A stretch of DNA of 64,000 bases from Owenia fusiformis (lineage: Eukaryota > Annelida > Polychaeta > Sabellida > Oweniidae): positions 13,522,348 through 13,586,347 of the forward strand of contig CAIIXF020000006.1 of NCBI GenBank assembly GCA_903813345.2, in the 5' to 3' direction. Positions within the stretch are counted from its first letter, which is position 1; each line of letters starts with the position of its first letter. A program made the position numbers and the translations under genes. The notes under the pieces were generated by a model that was not told the origin of the DNA, did no database searches, and saw only the letters and a list, made by a program, of their open reading frames with translations. Below are positions 49,101 to 60,100 of the stretch, in pieces.

Positions 49101-50520
49101 GCTTGTTATATATTGAGTTAATTACCTTTTTTGTAAAATTGTTTTTTTCTAAGTTCAGAAAATACTTGCTAGATTTTTCTCCATATTCACACCAGTTTGC
49201 TTTGCTCCTTATCATACTGCTCCTTGTTCGTCTATCTTGTATTATTTCAACCTTAAGTTTCGATCTATTGTATTGCATTAAAGTGTTCTCATTTTTATTT
49301 TTATCTAATTCCAACTGTGCTTTATTCAATTTAACCAAAGCTTCTTTCTCTTCATTTTTCCTTTCTCTGGCCTTGTTCTTACTGAATTTCAAACATTCTA
49401 ATCTAATTTCCATTTTAATCATGTCCCATTTCAGTCCTGAGTCAGTTACATCAGTATATTTTATTTTTGCTTCCTCAATTACTTTTTGCATGCTCTCTAA
49501 GTATTTGGGGTCTCTATCAAACATAGCATTATATTTCCAGAAACCTGGTCCACGTTCTTTGAAGTCTTTAGGAGTGTAGTTTAAAACAGCTGCATGATGG
49601 TCAGAGGAGGGGCCCCATATGATATTTGTTTGTAGTTGGTCCATTAAAGTAGAGCTTACAAGCCAGTAGTCTAATCGACATTGTACCTTGCAGGCTTTAT
49701 CACTCCAAGTAAAACGTTTCTCCAGTGGGTGCTGATTTCTCCAGACATCAATTAAATTATTAGTTTCTATTAGATTAAAAATTTTATCAATAACGTGATG
49801 CTTTTCATTTACAGGTCTTCCTCCTTTTTTATCTATTTCTGAAAGTGAACAATTAAAATCACCCGCACATAAAATGTTCTCAATATTTGGATTATTATTG
49901 TTTATCATATTACTTATATTTTCAAAAAAATCTAATTGCTGGTTCCTATCATTTGGTGCATATAAATTTAATAAGCAGTATAGATTCCCGTCTATTTCTA
50001 CATTTAATAGGACATATCTTCCTTGTTTGTCAATTTTCTCTTCTACAATGGTTGCGTCAACCCTATCAGATATCAGAATCAAAACTCCCTTGCTATGTAC
50101 AGTTCCATGTGAAAACTTAGCTATGCCATTCCATTCATTTTTCCATTTCTGTTCTGTTTTCCTCAGGCTATAGGTTTCTTGTAAAAAGACTATGTCGAAT
50201 TTCTGATTTTTTAACCACCTAAATATGTTCATGCGTTTTCTGGCTTTATTAAGACCTCTCACATTGAGAGTAATTGCGTTAAGTTTTGTTGTCATAAATA
50301 ACCAAAAAATAACGTTGCTTTGTTAACTTGTTGAGTATACATACAGAGTAATACCAAAACATTTTAATTTGGCCTAAAACAATATGTTTAGGCTTTGTAA
50401 TATATTTACTTAAAATAGCATTTCCATTCCACAGACACTCTTCCTTGCATTCAATAACATTCACACACACCCACTGAAGTAATATTAGTAAAATCTGGAT
50501 TTTCATTTCAAGTTTTATCT
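46116..50520 (-). mobile_element. L1/Tx1-type LINE, intact second ORF
   Basis: On the minus strand: about 225 bp of possible 5' leader, the ORF at 50295-46597, about 450 bp of 3' untranslated sequence and a poly-A tail (poly-T at 46116-46150 on +). No first ORF is found upstream in the adjacent 2 kb, so the copy is 5' truncated or the family lacks it. The 5' limit is not defined, because no target duplication could be matched. Confidence 0.8.
46597..50295 (-). CDS. LINE endonuclease-reverse transcriptase (ORF2)
   Basis: 1232 codons without a break. The N-terminal APE-type endonuclease has N11 (TLNVRGLN), E40 (LQETYS), Y112 and N115 (YAPN), D146 and N148 (GDFN), and the SDHH motif at 231-234. 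A linker with WCEYGEKSSKYFLNLEK (368-384) is typical of the L1/Tx1 group. The reverse transcriptase has WRPITLLNYDYKI (531-543), D600 in LLIDFKKAFD, GVRQGDSISGILF (656-668) and YADD at 701-704. Near the C-terminus lies CPWCEEVQDMNHLLLNC, the Cys-Cys-His-Cys motif. All catalytic residues I can identify are present, so this copy may be recent and possibly still able to act. It copies its own RNA into the genome by target-primed reverse transcription. It is not a host gene. Confidence 0.93.
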   Translation of the reverse strand: MTTKLNAITLNVRGLNKARKRMNIFRWLKNQKFDIVFLQETYSLRKTEQKWKNEWNGIAKFSHGTVHSKGVLILISDRVDATIVEEKIDKQGRYVLLNVEIDGNLYCLLNLYAPNDRNQQLDFFENISNMINNNNPNIENILCAGDFNCSLSEIDKKGGRPVNEKHHVIDKIFNLIETNNLIDVWRNQHPLEKRFTWSDKACKVQCRLDYWLVSSTLMDQLQTNIIWGPSSDHHAAVLNYTPKDFKERGPGFWKYNAMFDRDPKYLESMQKVIEEAKIKYTDVTDSGLKWDMIKMEIRLECLKFSKNKARERKNEEKEALVKLNKAQLELDKNKNENTLMQYNRSKLKVEIIQDRRTRSSMIRSKANWCEYGEKSSKYFLNLEKNNFTKKVINSIYNKQGKLVTESSEILETERHFYKDLYSKRESNPQYEREFLNDNIPTISEEDKNSCDQQLTEKECLHALKSFKKNKTLGCDGLTVEFYLTFWDFIKEDLIKSFNFLLIKGEASISQKRGIISLIPKKNKNKQHLENWRPITLLNYDYKICTKVLSDRLRKILPKIIHEDQTGYVEGRFIGQSIRLMKDLMEFTKDNNKNGIFLLIDFKKAFDSINWSFMLKTLQKFNFGPIFINFIKALHNNPESTILNNGKASEFFKMERGVRQGDSISGILFIMVAEVLSIALRSDKDIEGINITNEIEARVTQYADDTTVFIKDEASAKRVMEILENFEKCSGLQINKNKTDAMWVGAKRESSDTVLDIKPKAAVSALGVTFSYNQVEVNNSVYTKVEAMKSKLNIWKQRNLTSEGKIKIIKSLGISQLTFLSAVQYIPENIINDINKAIFEFLWNKKPPKVKTKAIIAPIEEGGLKMIDYHLMDKAIKGVWINRFKKNKLTTWMTIPLAYLGQSGGKFLFDCNFNTNFLNLNYLPKFYVKMLDVWASFNENKIETWEDVKLQYIWNNKHIKVNNKSIFYKEWHAAGINKINDLLNRNDSFKTNESLSEEFGIKIDFMKYRGIVSAIPNLWKLLKNSSATKSSFQKPKDVTCKNIYKNLLDKEYEKPTSLNKWLSMGIQEEDMKYYYTMARNITLETKLWSFQYKILMNTLTCNSQLQKMKIIDSSKCPWCEEVQDMNHLLLNCKLVKDIWKRFKEWCTNTELIKINDLSKTDILLGCKQTDANIHNGLNLFILIMKYVIYKAYIDEKVPYFVYFTNYVRQYLESIEFIKYKKYAADVRVLLNKM

Positions 50521-52450
50521 GTCAGTGTTTAGAGCAGGGTACTTCCTACCCTGCAATATTGCAGCTTAGAACAAGTTAAAAAAAAGTAAAAAGTGCTGCA
50601 ATGAAGGCTTTAAAGCTTTATCGAGCAGTTGACTCATCTCATGCTGTAACATGGATATATGGTTCCTTATTTACATGGATAATAATAAATAAAATCTGCC
50701 TAGAGAAAGAAATAAAAGTAAAAATCGCAATGGTTCTAAATTGCTTTTCCATTCGCACTTAGAGCGATATTTTGATAATTTGTCAGATTGTGTCAATCAA
50801 AAGTTCAATCGAGTTTTCATCTGGCATCTGAGATCAAGTGTGTACAAATATAAAACTCGCGAAATAGTGTTAGTTTGGTCCACACAAGAGTTGAAAATCC
50901 ACGAGTCGCTGAGTTTATATACTCACTTTTATGCATTTGTCTAAAAACATAAGGTTATTATGTTTGAGGAAAAGTTTATCAAAAATGTATTTTTTTGTGG
51001 GCATACTGTTGACCAACTAGACAAACTTTGCAGTAATTTCTAATTATGCGTACATGTGACAAGATTTGTCAAAGGTTACCATGTTTAAAAAATATTTTGA
51101 TGAAAAGTCACTTATCAAAGAACAAGTAATTTCATATACAGCTGATCCTTTCACAGCAAAATATCTCAAATAATACATCTTAAAACTCATTTTCATACAA
51201 CTAAAGTAATGTTTAATAGATGTCACTTTAGCATAGATATTTCCAACTGGAAGGGAGAATATGTGTGGGAGGGGGATTGACTTTCAATAATGTTATCAAA
51301 TTTTCCAAACATTGGCCAATTTGCCTTAAAGTGCATATGTTTGAACTGTGCATAAATTCTGCTTCACTTGCCATTCACACAAATATCAGTATAGCTACTC
51401 TAGTACATTGTTTGTGATCAGATTCATATTTGTAATACTTACTGAACTAGTTTATAACTAGTTTGCAATATACTGAATGAGCTTCTGATGTTTGGTATGA
51501 CTTATTGAACTAGTTATGCAAATAACAAGTGAAAAACTCAGGCATGGTTATTGAACTCAGATTGGAATAAGACATTTTATTTCTATTGAATATCTTCCCA
51601 GTACAATATTCTTTATAATCCGTTGATGTTCAATGTTACTTATTCCATCTTCAATTTTTCAGTTTGAAATCAATACATTGGAATTATATAGTGGTAATTA
51701 GCAAATGTTGTTTTGTTGCATATTGCTGAGGTGGTTCTAAGGGGAATTAACTTATCAATGTTAAAGTGTTCTTACAGTCATTTCACTGCTATTTGTTTTT
51801 AATTTGACTTGTATGAACCTAACCTCAAAAATGTGAAACAACTCAACATTGCAAGAATGACCTCAGGCAATGACACAGTTTCTATAGTTCTAAATCAATG
51901 TCTCTTTGGAGGTCTACCATATGTATCTACAATGACTGTTTATGTTCCCCAGATGGGGAATATGTATATTAAATGTTCATATTCATAGTAAATCAATTCA
52001 AAATATTGCAATGTGAACTCATTATTCTTATGTGGCCTTCATGAATGTTTTACTCTTAAATTCATTAGTGGTATAACTATATGTGCATTTTAACTCGTGG
52101 ATTAAGCACACTTTTTTACTGGATCTTCTCATGCTTCATGATCTCTACAAAAAGTCTTTACTATGATAGTTCTTGATTCTCATCTATCTGATGAGCCAAT
52201 GGATTATAACATGGAAAAGTCTATTTAAAGGAATGTTAGCCTATGCTATCACCCCTGCTAAATATTGAAGGTTCATATTACTTTCATTATTGATGGAACA
52301 GTTCAAATGTAGTGCTCAAAATTCTGATATACCATTGACGAATACTTACAATTTTAAAAATATGTTTTCAATACCACGATTTTGGATGGGATGTATATTC
52401 TAGGTCTAGAACACTGAGCACCACCCTTGCACTCTTCCACAATAACCTTA
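50521..52450. other. No gene seen
   Basis: AT-rich. A short hairpin GCAGGGTACTTCCTACCCTGC-like structure lies near 50533-50553. Nothing coding is recognisable, and the interrupted 122-bp satellite does not resume. Confidence 0.35.
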
Positions 52451-53277
52451 AAGCTTTTTGCAAGGCCTGAGTGCGCCGCTAACATGCTAAATAGAAGAGT
52501 TAGCTGACGTTTGGGAGTCTGACTTACCTTCTAAAGGTTAGAACCCGAATCTTAATGAAACTATATCACCTTTGTTGCGTCGATGATGATGCATAAACAT
52601 AGCATTTGATAGAAATTAGCGTAAATGCTTTTCCGACTTTTTCATTTTTCATCAATGTTGACTTCCGGGAAGGCGTTGTAGTTATCACGAAATAACGCAT
52701 TGACCCTTGAACTTTACTTTGTTGACGTGTCAACCAAGCATGTCTGGTGTGAAAATTAAAAGAATATTAAGCAATGTTCTACATCCGCCAAGCTAAGTGA
52801 AGTAGTCAATATTAAAAATTACCAATTTCAAGTGAAGTACGCAACGAACGAAACTGCGTGATCTACACTCCCACTATTGGTCTGAATGAAATGCTACGTA
52901 GAAATATGAGCCGTCTGCTGTATTAGTCGATTAATAGAGAAAGACCTGTTGGTGATGCTTTATAATTTAGACCAAAACATTGAAGAACAAACGAACCTGT
53001 AAATCGTGAAAACAACGAACAAATATTCGGTTTTCACATATGTTCGGTAATTTTTTGTATTGAAACTTCCGGAACTTACAAGGAAATCATTCATTTTCTC
53101 GATCCATGATTTACCTCTTGGATGTTGTGGCAAATGCTCCATGGTTGACGGAACAAAGGTGATATGGTTTCATTAAGATTCGGGTTCTAACCTTTAGAAG
53201 GTAAGTCAGACTCCCAAACGTCAGCTAACTCTTCTATTTAGCATGTTAGCGGCGCACTCAGGCCTTGCAAAAAGCTT
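52451..53277. mobile_element. Fold-back element with 127-bp near-identical arms
   Basis: AAGCTTTTTGCAAGGCCTGA at the left is mirrored at the right; about 127 bp on each side match with one substitution. TA is found at both borders (52449-52450 and 53278-53279). In the centre on -, a short frame begins at 53142 (MEHLPQHPRGKSWIEKMNDF) and meets GTAAGT, resembling a first exon. The high arm identity implies a young insertion. Confidence 0.75.
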
Positions 53278-53337
53278 TAGATGAAAGTAATTTAGATTCT
53301 GCTTATCAGTTTTTGGCTAACAATAAACATTGCTAGT

Positions 53338-53528
53338 TTACCTTGGGATATGTAGCTGTCCGTTAACATACAGTTTGTCATACCTCAATACTGCCCTAGC
53401 ACCTTGTCTCTTGAATTCTTTCATTGTGGGGACGAGGAGTTTCCTTCTTTGTTGGATTTCTGGGGGATATTGTTCGTCAATGCTGAATTTGGTACCGGCG
53501 AGATTACGTACGTGTTGGAAGATTAGAG
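53338..53528 (-). pseudogene. LINE ORF1-like C-terminal fragment
   Basis: The minus-strand frame contains LIFQHVRNLAGTKFSIDEQY, then PPEIQQRRKLLVPTMKE and YDKLYVNGQL. This is the pattern (gt...eqfP.ei...R..L.p..k...dkLyi.g) seen in the C-terminal part of L1/Tx1-type ORF1 proteins of invertebrates. Similarity appears only downstream of about 53528; the frame continues to 53679 through unrelated, CGTATCCG-rich sequence. It is a fragment, interrupted at or near a possible transposon end. Confidence 0.45.
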
Positions 53529-53915
53529 AGGTTTCGCACAACGGGTTTGCTAAAACGTATCCGCATCCGTATCTCGTTACGTTTACGGATACGTTATTCG
53601 AAAATTTTCGTTTCGCAGTACGTTTTTTTAGCACGTAATCCACAAAACGTATCTCAAGCCGTGACCTTGACAATAACATTCATTTCCTGTGGAAGTAACA
53701 CAACAGTTATATCTTCTCAAAAAGGTAAGATTTTGTTCACTCATGTCGTGTAATTTGGCAATATCGATTTATGTTATTTTGCCCCTCATATCATTTCGTG
53801 AACATAGAATAATAGTACATTCTGTCTCTAAACATGGGATAACATTGGAAGAAAAAACTCTGGATCATTTCCGGTGTCAAGAGTGAATATACTATAATCT
53901 CCCTGAATATATAGT

Positions 53916-54090
53916 CCCGGTGTGAAAGAAATTATGGTCCCCTGGGGATTATGGTCCCCTTTCCAAACGGCCCTTACTGGCCCTGATTGTGTATAAAATA
54001 ATAAGGGAAAGAGTTGTGATTAGGTCATTATATAAATCAATGGAGAGTAGGACCATAATTTGATAGGACCTCCTACCCTTTTACACCGGG
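53916..54090. mobile_element. CCCGGTGT-ended MITE, copy 2
   Basis: CCCGGTGTGAAAG to TTTTACACCGGG, flanked by a perfect 9-bp ATATATAGT (53907-53915 and 54091-54099). The interior matches copies at 20115 and 57346. Confidence 0.8.
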
Positions 54091-54434
54091 ATATATAGTC
54101 CAAGGATGCATGTTACCAGACTATATTTTCTATGGTATACAATATAACTTCGAGGTATTTATACTGACGAACTATAGATACGTTGACAGCAGTCCCATCC
54201 CCATTCAGTACCAATCCTAAATAGCATACCCCATTCAACCAGCTTTGCCTCTTTTTAAGGAGTGATATTCGATTGTTTGGGAATTCTTTGCTAAAATATG
54301 ATATCCTGATCCAAATATCAATTATATTTTCAAGTAATATTCGATCTATATCATTGTAACCATGGGGTAATAGTAGTTAGCCTAATTCACTATTTTATTT
54401 CATTCTAGTAGTGTGATCTTCGACAACTGTACAT

Positions 54435-55493
54435 ATGGCAGGCATTGACCCGGTCACCGCGGCCGCTATTATTGATGACAAGGATGACGAGGAAACACTC
54501 CTCCTATATCACTTATTTGAGGAAGATAGGCGTGATGGTATTAACGCATTCAGAATAAATCTGGAAAGTCTATCAAATGAAGAGTGCAGTCTCTTGTTTC
54601 GATTTGAAAAAGATGATCTATTCAGGATATCTCAGGTCATGGAGTTACCAAACGTATTCACTGGTTATAACCGATGTTCGTGTAGTGGCATCGAGGGCTT
54701 GTGCCTTTTACTTCGCCGTCTTGTGTACCCAAATCGACTGTGGGACATCAATGGGATGTTTGGTATGGATCTGTCGACAACTTCGATTTTGATAAACACA
54801 GTGAACAACTACGTGTATGAACATTTTGGACCTCTTTTAACAGAGTTTAACCAGCCATGGATGACCATTCCAGATTTACAACGATATGCTCGCGCGATTC
54901 AGGCTAAAGATGCCCCTCTTATAAACTGTTACGGTTTTATTGATGGGACTCCAAGACCATGTGCTCGTCCACAGGAAGGGCAGCGTCATTTCTACAGTGG
55001 GCATAAAAGGGAACACTGTCTTAAATTTCAGTCTATCATATTACCCAATGGCATTATTACAAATTTGTATGGGCCTGTTGAGGGGTCCCGGCACGATGCC
55101 TCAATGCTGCGTCGCAGTAATATCCTGGATGCACTTGAAACAAAAAGCCTGCCTAACGGGGAACCCATGTCGATTTATGGAGACCCCGCGTACCCCCGAA
55201 CTCCCCATCTTATTACCCCATTTAGAGGACCCGATGTGACCCCTCAACAGGCCCAATTCAGTAGAAGTATGAGTTCTGTGAGGGAATGCGTTGAATGGGG
55301 TTTCGGAAAAATCATCAGGGAATTTGCTTTTTTGGACTTTAAAAAGAATCTCAAAATACTTTTATCTCCAATAGCTAAGTATTACAAAAATGGAGCTTTT
55401 TTAACCAATGTGCATACATGCCTTTATGGTAGTCAAGTGAATACTTACTTTAACACTGAACCTCTGTTACTTGAATACTACATTCATAGATGA
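54435..55493 (+). CDS. PIF/Harbinger (HARBI1-like) transposase, intact
   Basis: 352 codons, close to the roughly 350 usual for HARBI1-type proteins. An acidic N-terminus is followed by a helical DNA-binding region (about 55-130). The DDE nuclease part has D170 in CYGFIDGTPRP, GPVEGSRHDASMLRRS (213-228), D250 in IYGDPAYP and E287 in RECVEWGFGKI. The three acidic residues expected in a DDE_Tnp_4 domain are therefore present and the frame is unbroken. The protein would bind and cut transposon ends, or be a domesticated descendant without that role. A TTCATTCTAG splice-acceptor-like site lies 26 bp before the ATG, suggesting a 5' untranslated intron. It converges on the Myb-like gene at 57129-61083, the usual partner type for this transposase. 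Confidence 0.88.
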   Translation: MAGIDPVTAAAIIDDKDDEETLLLYHLFEEDRRDGINAFRINLESLSNEECSLLFRFEKDDLFRISQVMELPNVFTGYNRCSCSGIEGLCLLLRRLVYPNRLWDINGMFGMDLSTTSILINTVNNYVYEHFGPLLTEFNQPWMTIPDLQRYARAIQAKDAPLINCYGFIDGTPRPCARPQEGQRHFYSGHKREHCLKFQSIILPNGIITNLYGPVEGSRHDASMLRRSNILDALETKSLPNGEPMSIYGDPAYPRTPHLITPFRGPDVTPQQAQFSRSMSSVRECVEWGFGKIIREFAFLDFKKNLKILLSPIAKYYKNGAFLTNVHTCLYGSQVNTYFNTEPLLLEYYIHR

Positions 55494-57128
55494 ACATGAT
55501 TGTGTAACAAACCAAACATTTTGAGACTAAACATGAACAATCATAGAAAACTGTCAACTGTTAAAACAATTGATAATTAAACAACTTTATTATTGCAAAA
55601 ACACCATATCGCTGATTGGAATCGAAAAATCTGTCCGCTGTGGTGGAGCATGCTATTTTTCTAAAACACACCAAGAAAACTTCACAATTTATATTTAACT
55701 CACATGTTTCATTATACCAAAGAAATTCACCTACTCCGTGCAATGAGATTAATCAGTAGCGGGTAACCTTAACTTCTGTTTGACGTCCAATGACGCTAGT
55801 AAAAGCTATTGGAAACGACAAAATCAAACTCTAAATGTATCCTTTCTTATTAATGGCATGATATAGTGATACGATAATATTTCCATATCTTCAGCATAAC
55901 CCTGAAGGTATTAATGAGATCTGGATGTAATGGGTCGTTTTTATTTATTTTAATAAAAAATAATGTTAAATTATTGACCGCTATGGAAGAACAGTTTCAA
56001 ATGTGAAGTACATTAAGATTCATAATATATCTTTTGAACTACACTTTAGAGAAAACGTATCAAACCTCCCTCCCAAAATCAAATCGTTCCTAAAGTGTAG
56101 CTGTAAAAGTAATATATTGGGAACTTTGATGCATCTCACATTTGCAACTAGTCCTCCATAGAGGACAAAAATCTAGACATCATTTTTCAATAGAACAAAT
56201 TAAAAATACTAAAATTCATCTATACTAGATCTCTTAATACCCCCATAGTTAAGTTAAAACATATGCGATATTATCATGTCACTGTGTTCAGTGCAATTGA
56301 AAATTTAGAAAATAATTGGTACATTTTAGAGTATGATACTCTAGAGCTGTTTTCAATAGATTTTGCTCCTAGCGTTATTGTAGTTCAAACAAAAGAAAAG
56401 GTTACTTGCAAATGGTGTACCCATTGCACAGGGTAAGTTGAGGTTCTTTGGTATAACGAAGCATATGACTCAAAAAATTGTGACGTTTTCTTAGTGTTTT
56501 TATGAAAAATAACATGACACAACATAGCGGACAAATCTTTCGATCACAACCCGTGCTACATGTATAATGTATATGTATATGTATAATTAAAATAAATGTT
56601 ATATGCAAGTAAACAGCATTTTTATACGTAACAAAATTTAGAACAAGAGGAGCATTAGCAGTTAGCTAATTTAAATGATTGAGATGATTGGTGATCAGTG
56701 CGTTTAAAGGAATGAGTCTTTTTAAAAGTAACATTTTGTACCTTCATCTTTTTGCGTTCATAATAATAAAATATGAATTTAACTTGCCACGAGGACAAAT
56801 AAAACAAATAAAAAGAAGTAACTAAAACAGTACACATCAAACTGATGTTAAAGTCTCCATCTATGAGTATGTACGTCTAATCCTAATTTTCCATTCCAGA
56901 ATATTTTACTGATAATATTGATCTGTAAGGCTTGTTGAATTAGACAACAAGTGCTATTAATTTTAAAGTAAACATCAAATCCGTATGCACAAGATTTTTT
57001 ACTTGTCACAAGTGCTGCCGAAATAATCAATCGAGAAAAAATGTTTGAACTAAAGTAAGTACTGAAATGTGGCTATTTAGGATTAAAATTACAGACACGG
57101 ACGTTTTAATGTCAGTATGCCCACATCA
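55494..57128. other. No gene seen
   Basis: AT-rich spacer between the convergent transposase and Myb-like genes. No structure recognised. Confidence 0.35.
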
Positions 57129-60100
57129 TCAGTCTTTCTTGGGATTCATTGCGTTCCATTTTCTCTCTTCCAGTGCAAATTTCCTCTCCTCAAGTTCAAT
57201 TTTTCTGGTGAGGTATTCCTCTAAGAAGTTACCTACAACACATAAAACAGAAACGTATGCATGTTATCCTATGTGATTAGATTTGGATAAAAAATCATTG
57301 AAACACTTCTTTTGAATTGTAAAGGATGAATAGTGTTTCATGATTGTGAAAGAAATTATGGTCCCCCAGGGATTATGGTCCCCTTTCCTAACGGCCCTTA
57401 CTGGCCCTGATTGTGTACAAGATAATAAAGGAAAGAGTTGTAATTAGGTCACCATATAAATCAATGGAGAGTAGGATCATAATTTGATAGGACCTCCTAC
57501 CCTTTTACACCGGCATGTGTTGTTCGTATATCATATTAATTTAATTAAATGCAGAACAATAAATACCCAGATTGTATAGATTTTTAAATAATTCTGTCAT
57601 TCTGTTTGGGTCTTACCTCTTTTGCAGAGTCGTTTCTTAGAAGGGCTTGATTGAGGCGATTTCGTTTGTTTACCAAGGGTGTTCATCGACTTCTCTAGAA
57701 TTTCAGTCACTTTCTTTTGATCTTTTTCTTGATCTTCTTCCTTCTTCTTTTTTGTTTTTATTCTTTCCATTTCCACATCTTCTTTTAGGGAAATCACTTC
57801 AGTCAACATTTGTGACATCTCGTCATATTCCTCTTCAGTACCAGATCTAAAAGCGTTAAGTTTAAGACGATATAAATTTTCAGGCGCATTTATGAAAATA
57901 CATGATTGACCCTAATGTCTGCAAATGGAGAACGGTGGTCAAATTGACTCCTCTGTTTTAATGAGTTCTTTTATGCACGTTATTTTGTGAATCCCTCATT
58001 TTTAGCTTGAGCCGCACATAAATGACACATTTTAGCGTAGAAATCAGTTTGATTGAGGAAGATCATATTTATGATAATCGGAATTTGATGCCAATGAACA
58101 GAAAGTCGATATAGTTGCCTTGTCCTAATACTGTGGAAAAAGCAAAGTGATCATTATTATTGGCGTGTCTGATAGACAGTCATTCAGCATATTGAATTTC
58201 CTTTCCCACATGCTTATTTCATGAAAATCAAACCCCCGATCAAGCCACTATTTACTATTTAAAGCATGAACTCGCGAGTTCGTTTTTCCCGAATTTGAGA
58301 GATAACGGTTTTTCAAAAAACTGCTTGATGAATATAGCTATTATTTTTGCACGTTCCTGAACATTTGTGCAACCATTTATCTGATCATAATTTCAGATCT
58401 TTTTTCCCTCCCCCAATTTTTCAACTTCACCAATTCGATTTATATGCCGTTACTTGGTGGTTGGTTGGCTAAGTCATGGACCAAAAATATTCGGAATCTA
58501 CCAAGTTAAGTATTAGTCTACTGCCGAACTGAAACACCGAGTGGCATTTGTAATACTATTTTGCAAATATGAATGGAAAATTGCTGACAATACAATTGCG
58601 TTCAATTGAATTTCAATTGAAAGTGCATAGCTGAGTTATACAAAAGCTTGACAGACGTTGATTTTTTGATTTATTTTAACAATAATGGACTATTATTTTA
58701 AGAATTATAGCATTTTGGCACCAAACAATTTTCCTTTCATAGAAAAAGCATCAAAACAGAATGTCAAAAATACCCTTAAGTCAAGTTGTTCTCGATTTTG
58801 TTGACCTACTTTTTGGAGAGGTAATTGAATAAGGTTTACAATTCCAACACGATTGAAATTAGACAAGTAGTTTTCAATCATCAGGGTGAGGTTTATCCAG
58901 GTTCTAAGCAATTTCGATATTTTTGATATATTCGATATTTAAGAAATATCTTCGAATGTACCCCTTAGGGCTAGGCACAAAAGCTTTCAAACCCCTCACT
59001 CCCTTCGGTCGTTCAGGGTATAGAAAACGTTTGTGCCTAGCCCTGCGGGGTATATTCGTCGATATAACAACACCTGCTCTGAGGTCTTTATTACTTCGAC
59101 CATGAAAATTCACCAACATTTTTCAAATATTCATTGAAATTTCCGCCATTACTACGGCCCGCCGTTATGAGGTCACACATTACTCGTATTAACAGGGGTA
59201 CTGTTGGCGAATATACCCCGGGTGAAATGTTGACGTCATAAAAGGTGTGAATACAGTCATGTTCGAATATGCTATTTGGTGCTTTCTGGGCACTTTATTG
59301 TTTGTCCCCAATAAATATTGACCATAACAAGGTGCTATTGATGTTAATTCTGGGCATTGAACAAATGCAACTTCCAAGCTTTTAAATTGCTTTATGGGGA
59401 CGTGATTAGTGGCCCGCTCCCCCTAGAAAATTGTACACTTTTGAGATGCTATTTGGTGCTTTCTGAGCACTGTCAAAGTGTATGAGTCAATAAAATGATC
59501 TTTTATTGCGGGATGCCAGAGAGTGAGGTGGGGTGCCAGATGGGAGCTAGGGGTTGTCTCCAAGAAACATTGACCATATCAAGGTGCTATTAAATGGTGT
59601 CTGTGAACTTTAAACGTATCTGAGAAAAAAACATAAAATAAATTCAAAATTTTCAATTGTTTTGTATATTGGTCCCCCTAGAAAAAGTTACAATTTTAAA
59701 ATGCTATCTTGTGCTTTCTTGGAACTTTCAAAGTGTATGATTCAATAAGACACATTGACTTTTTTTATGGGGGGGGGGTGTAAATTAGGGAACCAGGGGG
59801 GGGTAGACTATATCCTATTTAGTCTGAATAATATTCAGACTATACATATAGTATGTTAAAATTTGTTAACAAAAAATATTTGTTTACATAGGAAGTGATA
59901 TTCAAAATGGCTATTCAAAATGGCGGGATTGAATTAATTTGCATATTTGTTACTTCAACTAGCTTTATTTCCACCTAATATGTTGTGTTATTATTGCATT
60001 TAATTAATTGTACCTTACTTCTTAATTGAAGTGATAAAATGTTGTTTTTTTTAACTAATGCTTCCTCAAATTGATAATTTTTTGCAGAAAATTTCACTGC

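Noticed and set aside
47993-49579. Frames of 201 and 158 codons on +
   Set aside because: They are antisense shadows of the intact LINE ORF2 on the minus strand.
50279-50506. 75-codon frame on - upstream of the LINE ORF2 as its first ORF
   Set aside because: Too short, no ORF1-type domain, and it overlaps the ORF2 start; it reads as leader sequence.
53338-53679. Whole 113-codon frame as one host exon
   Set aside because: Only the part below about 53528 resembles a known (LINE ORF1) pattern; the rest is CGTATCCG-rich sequence that may be a transposon end.
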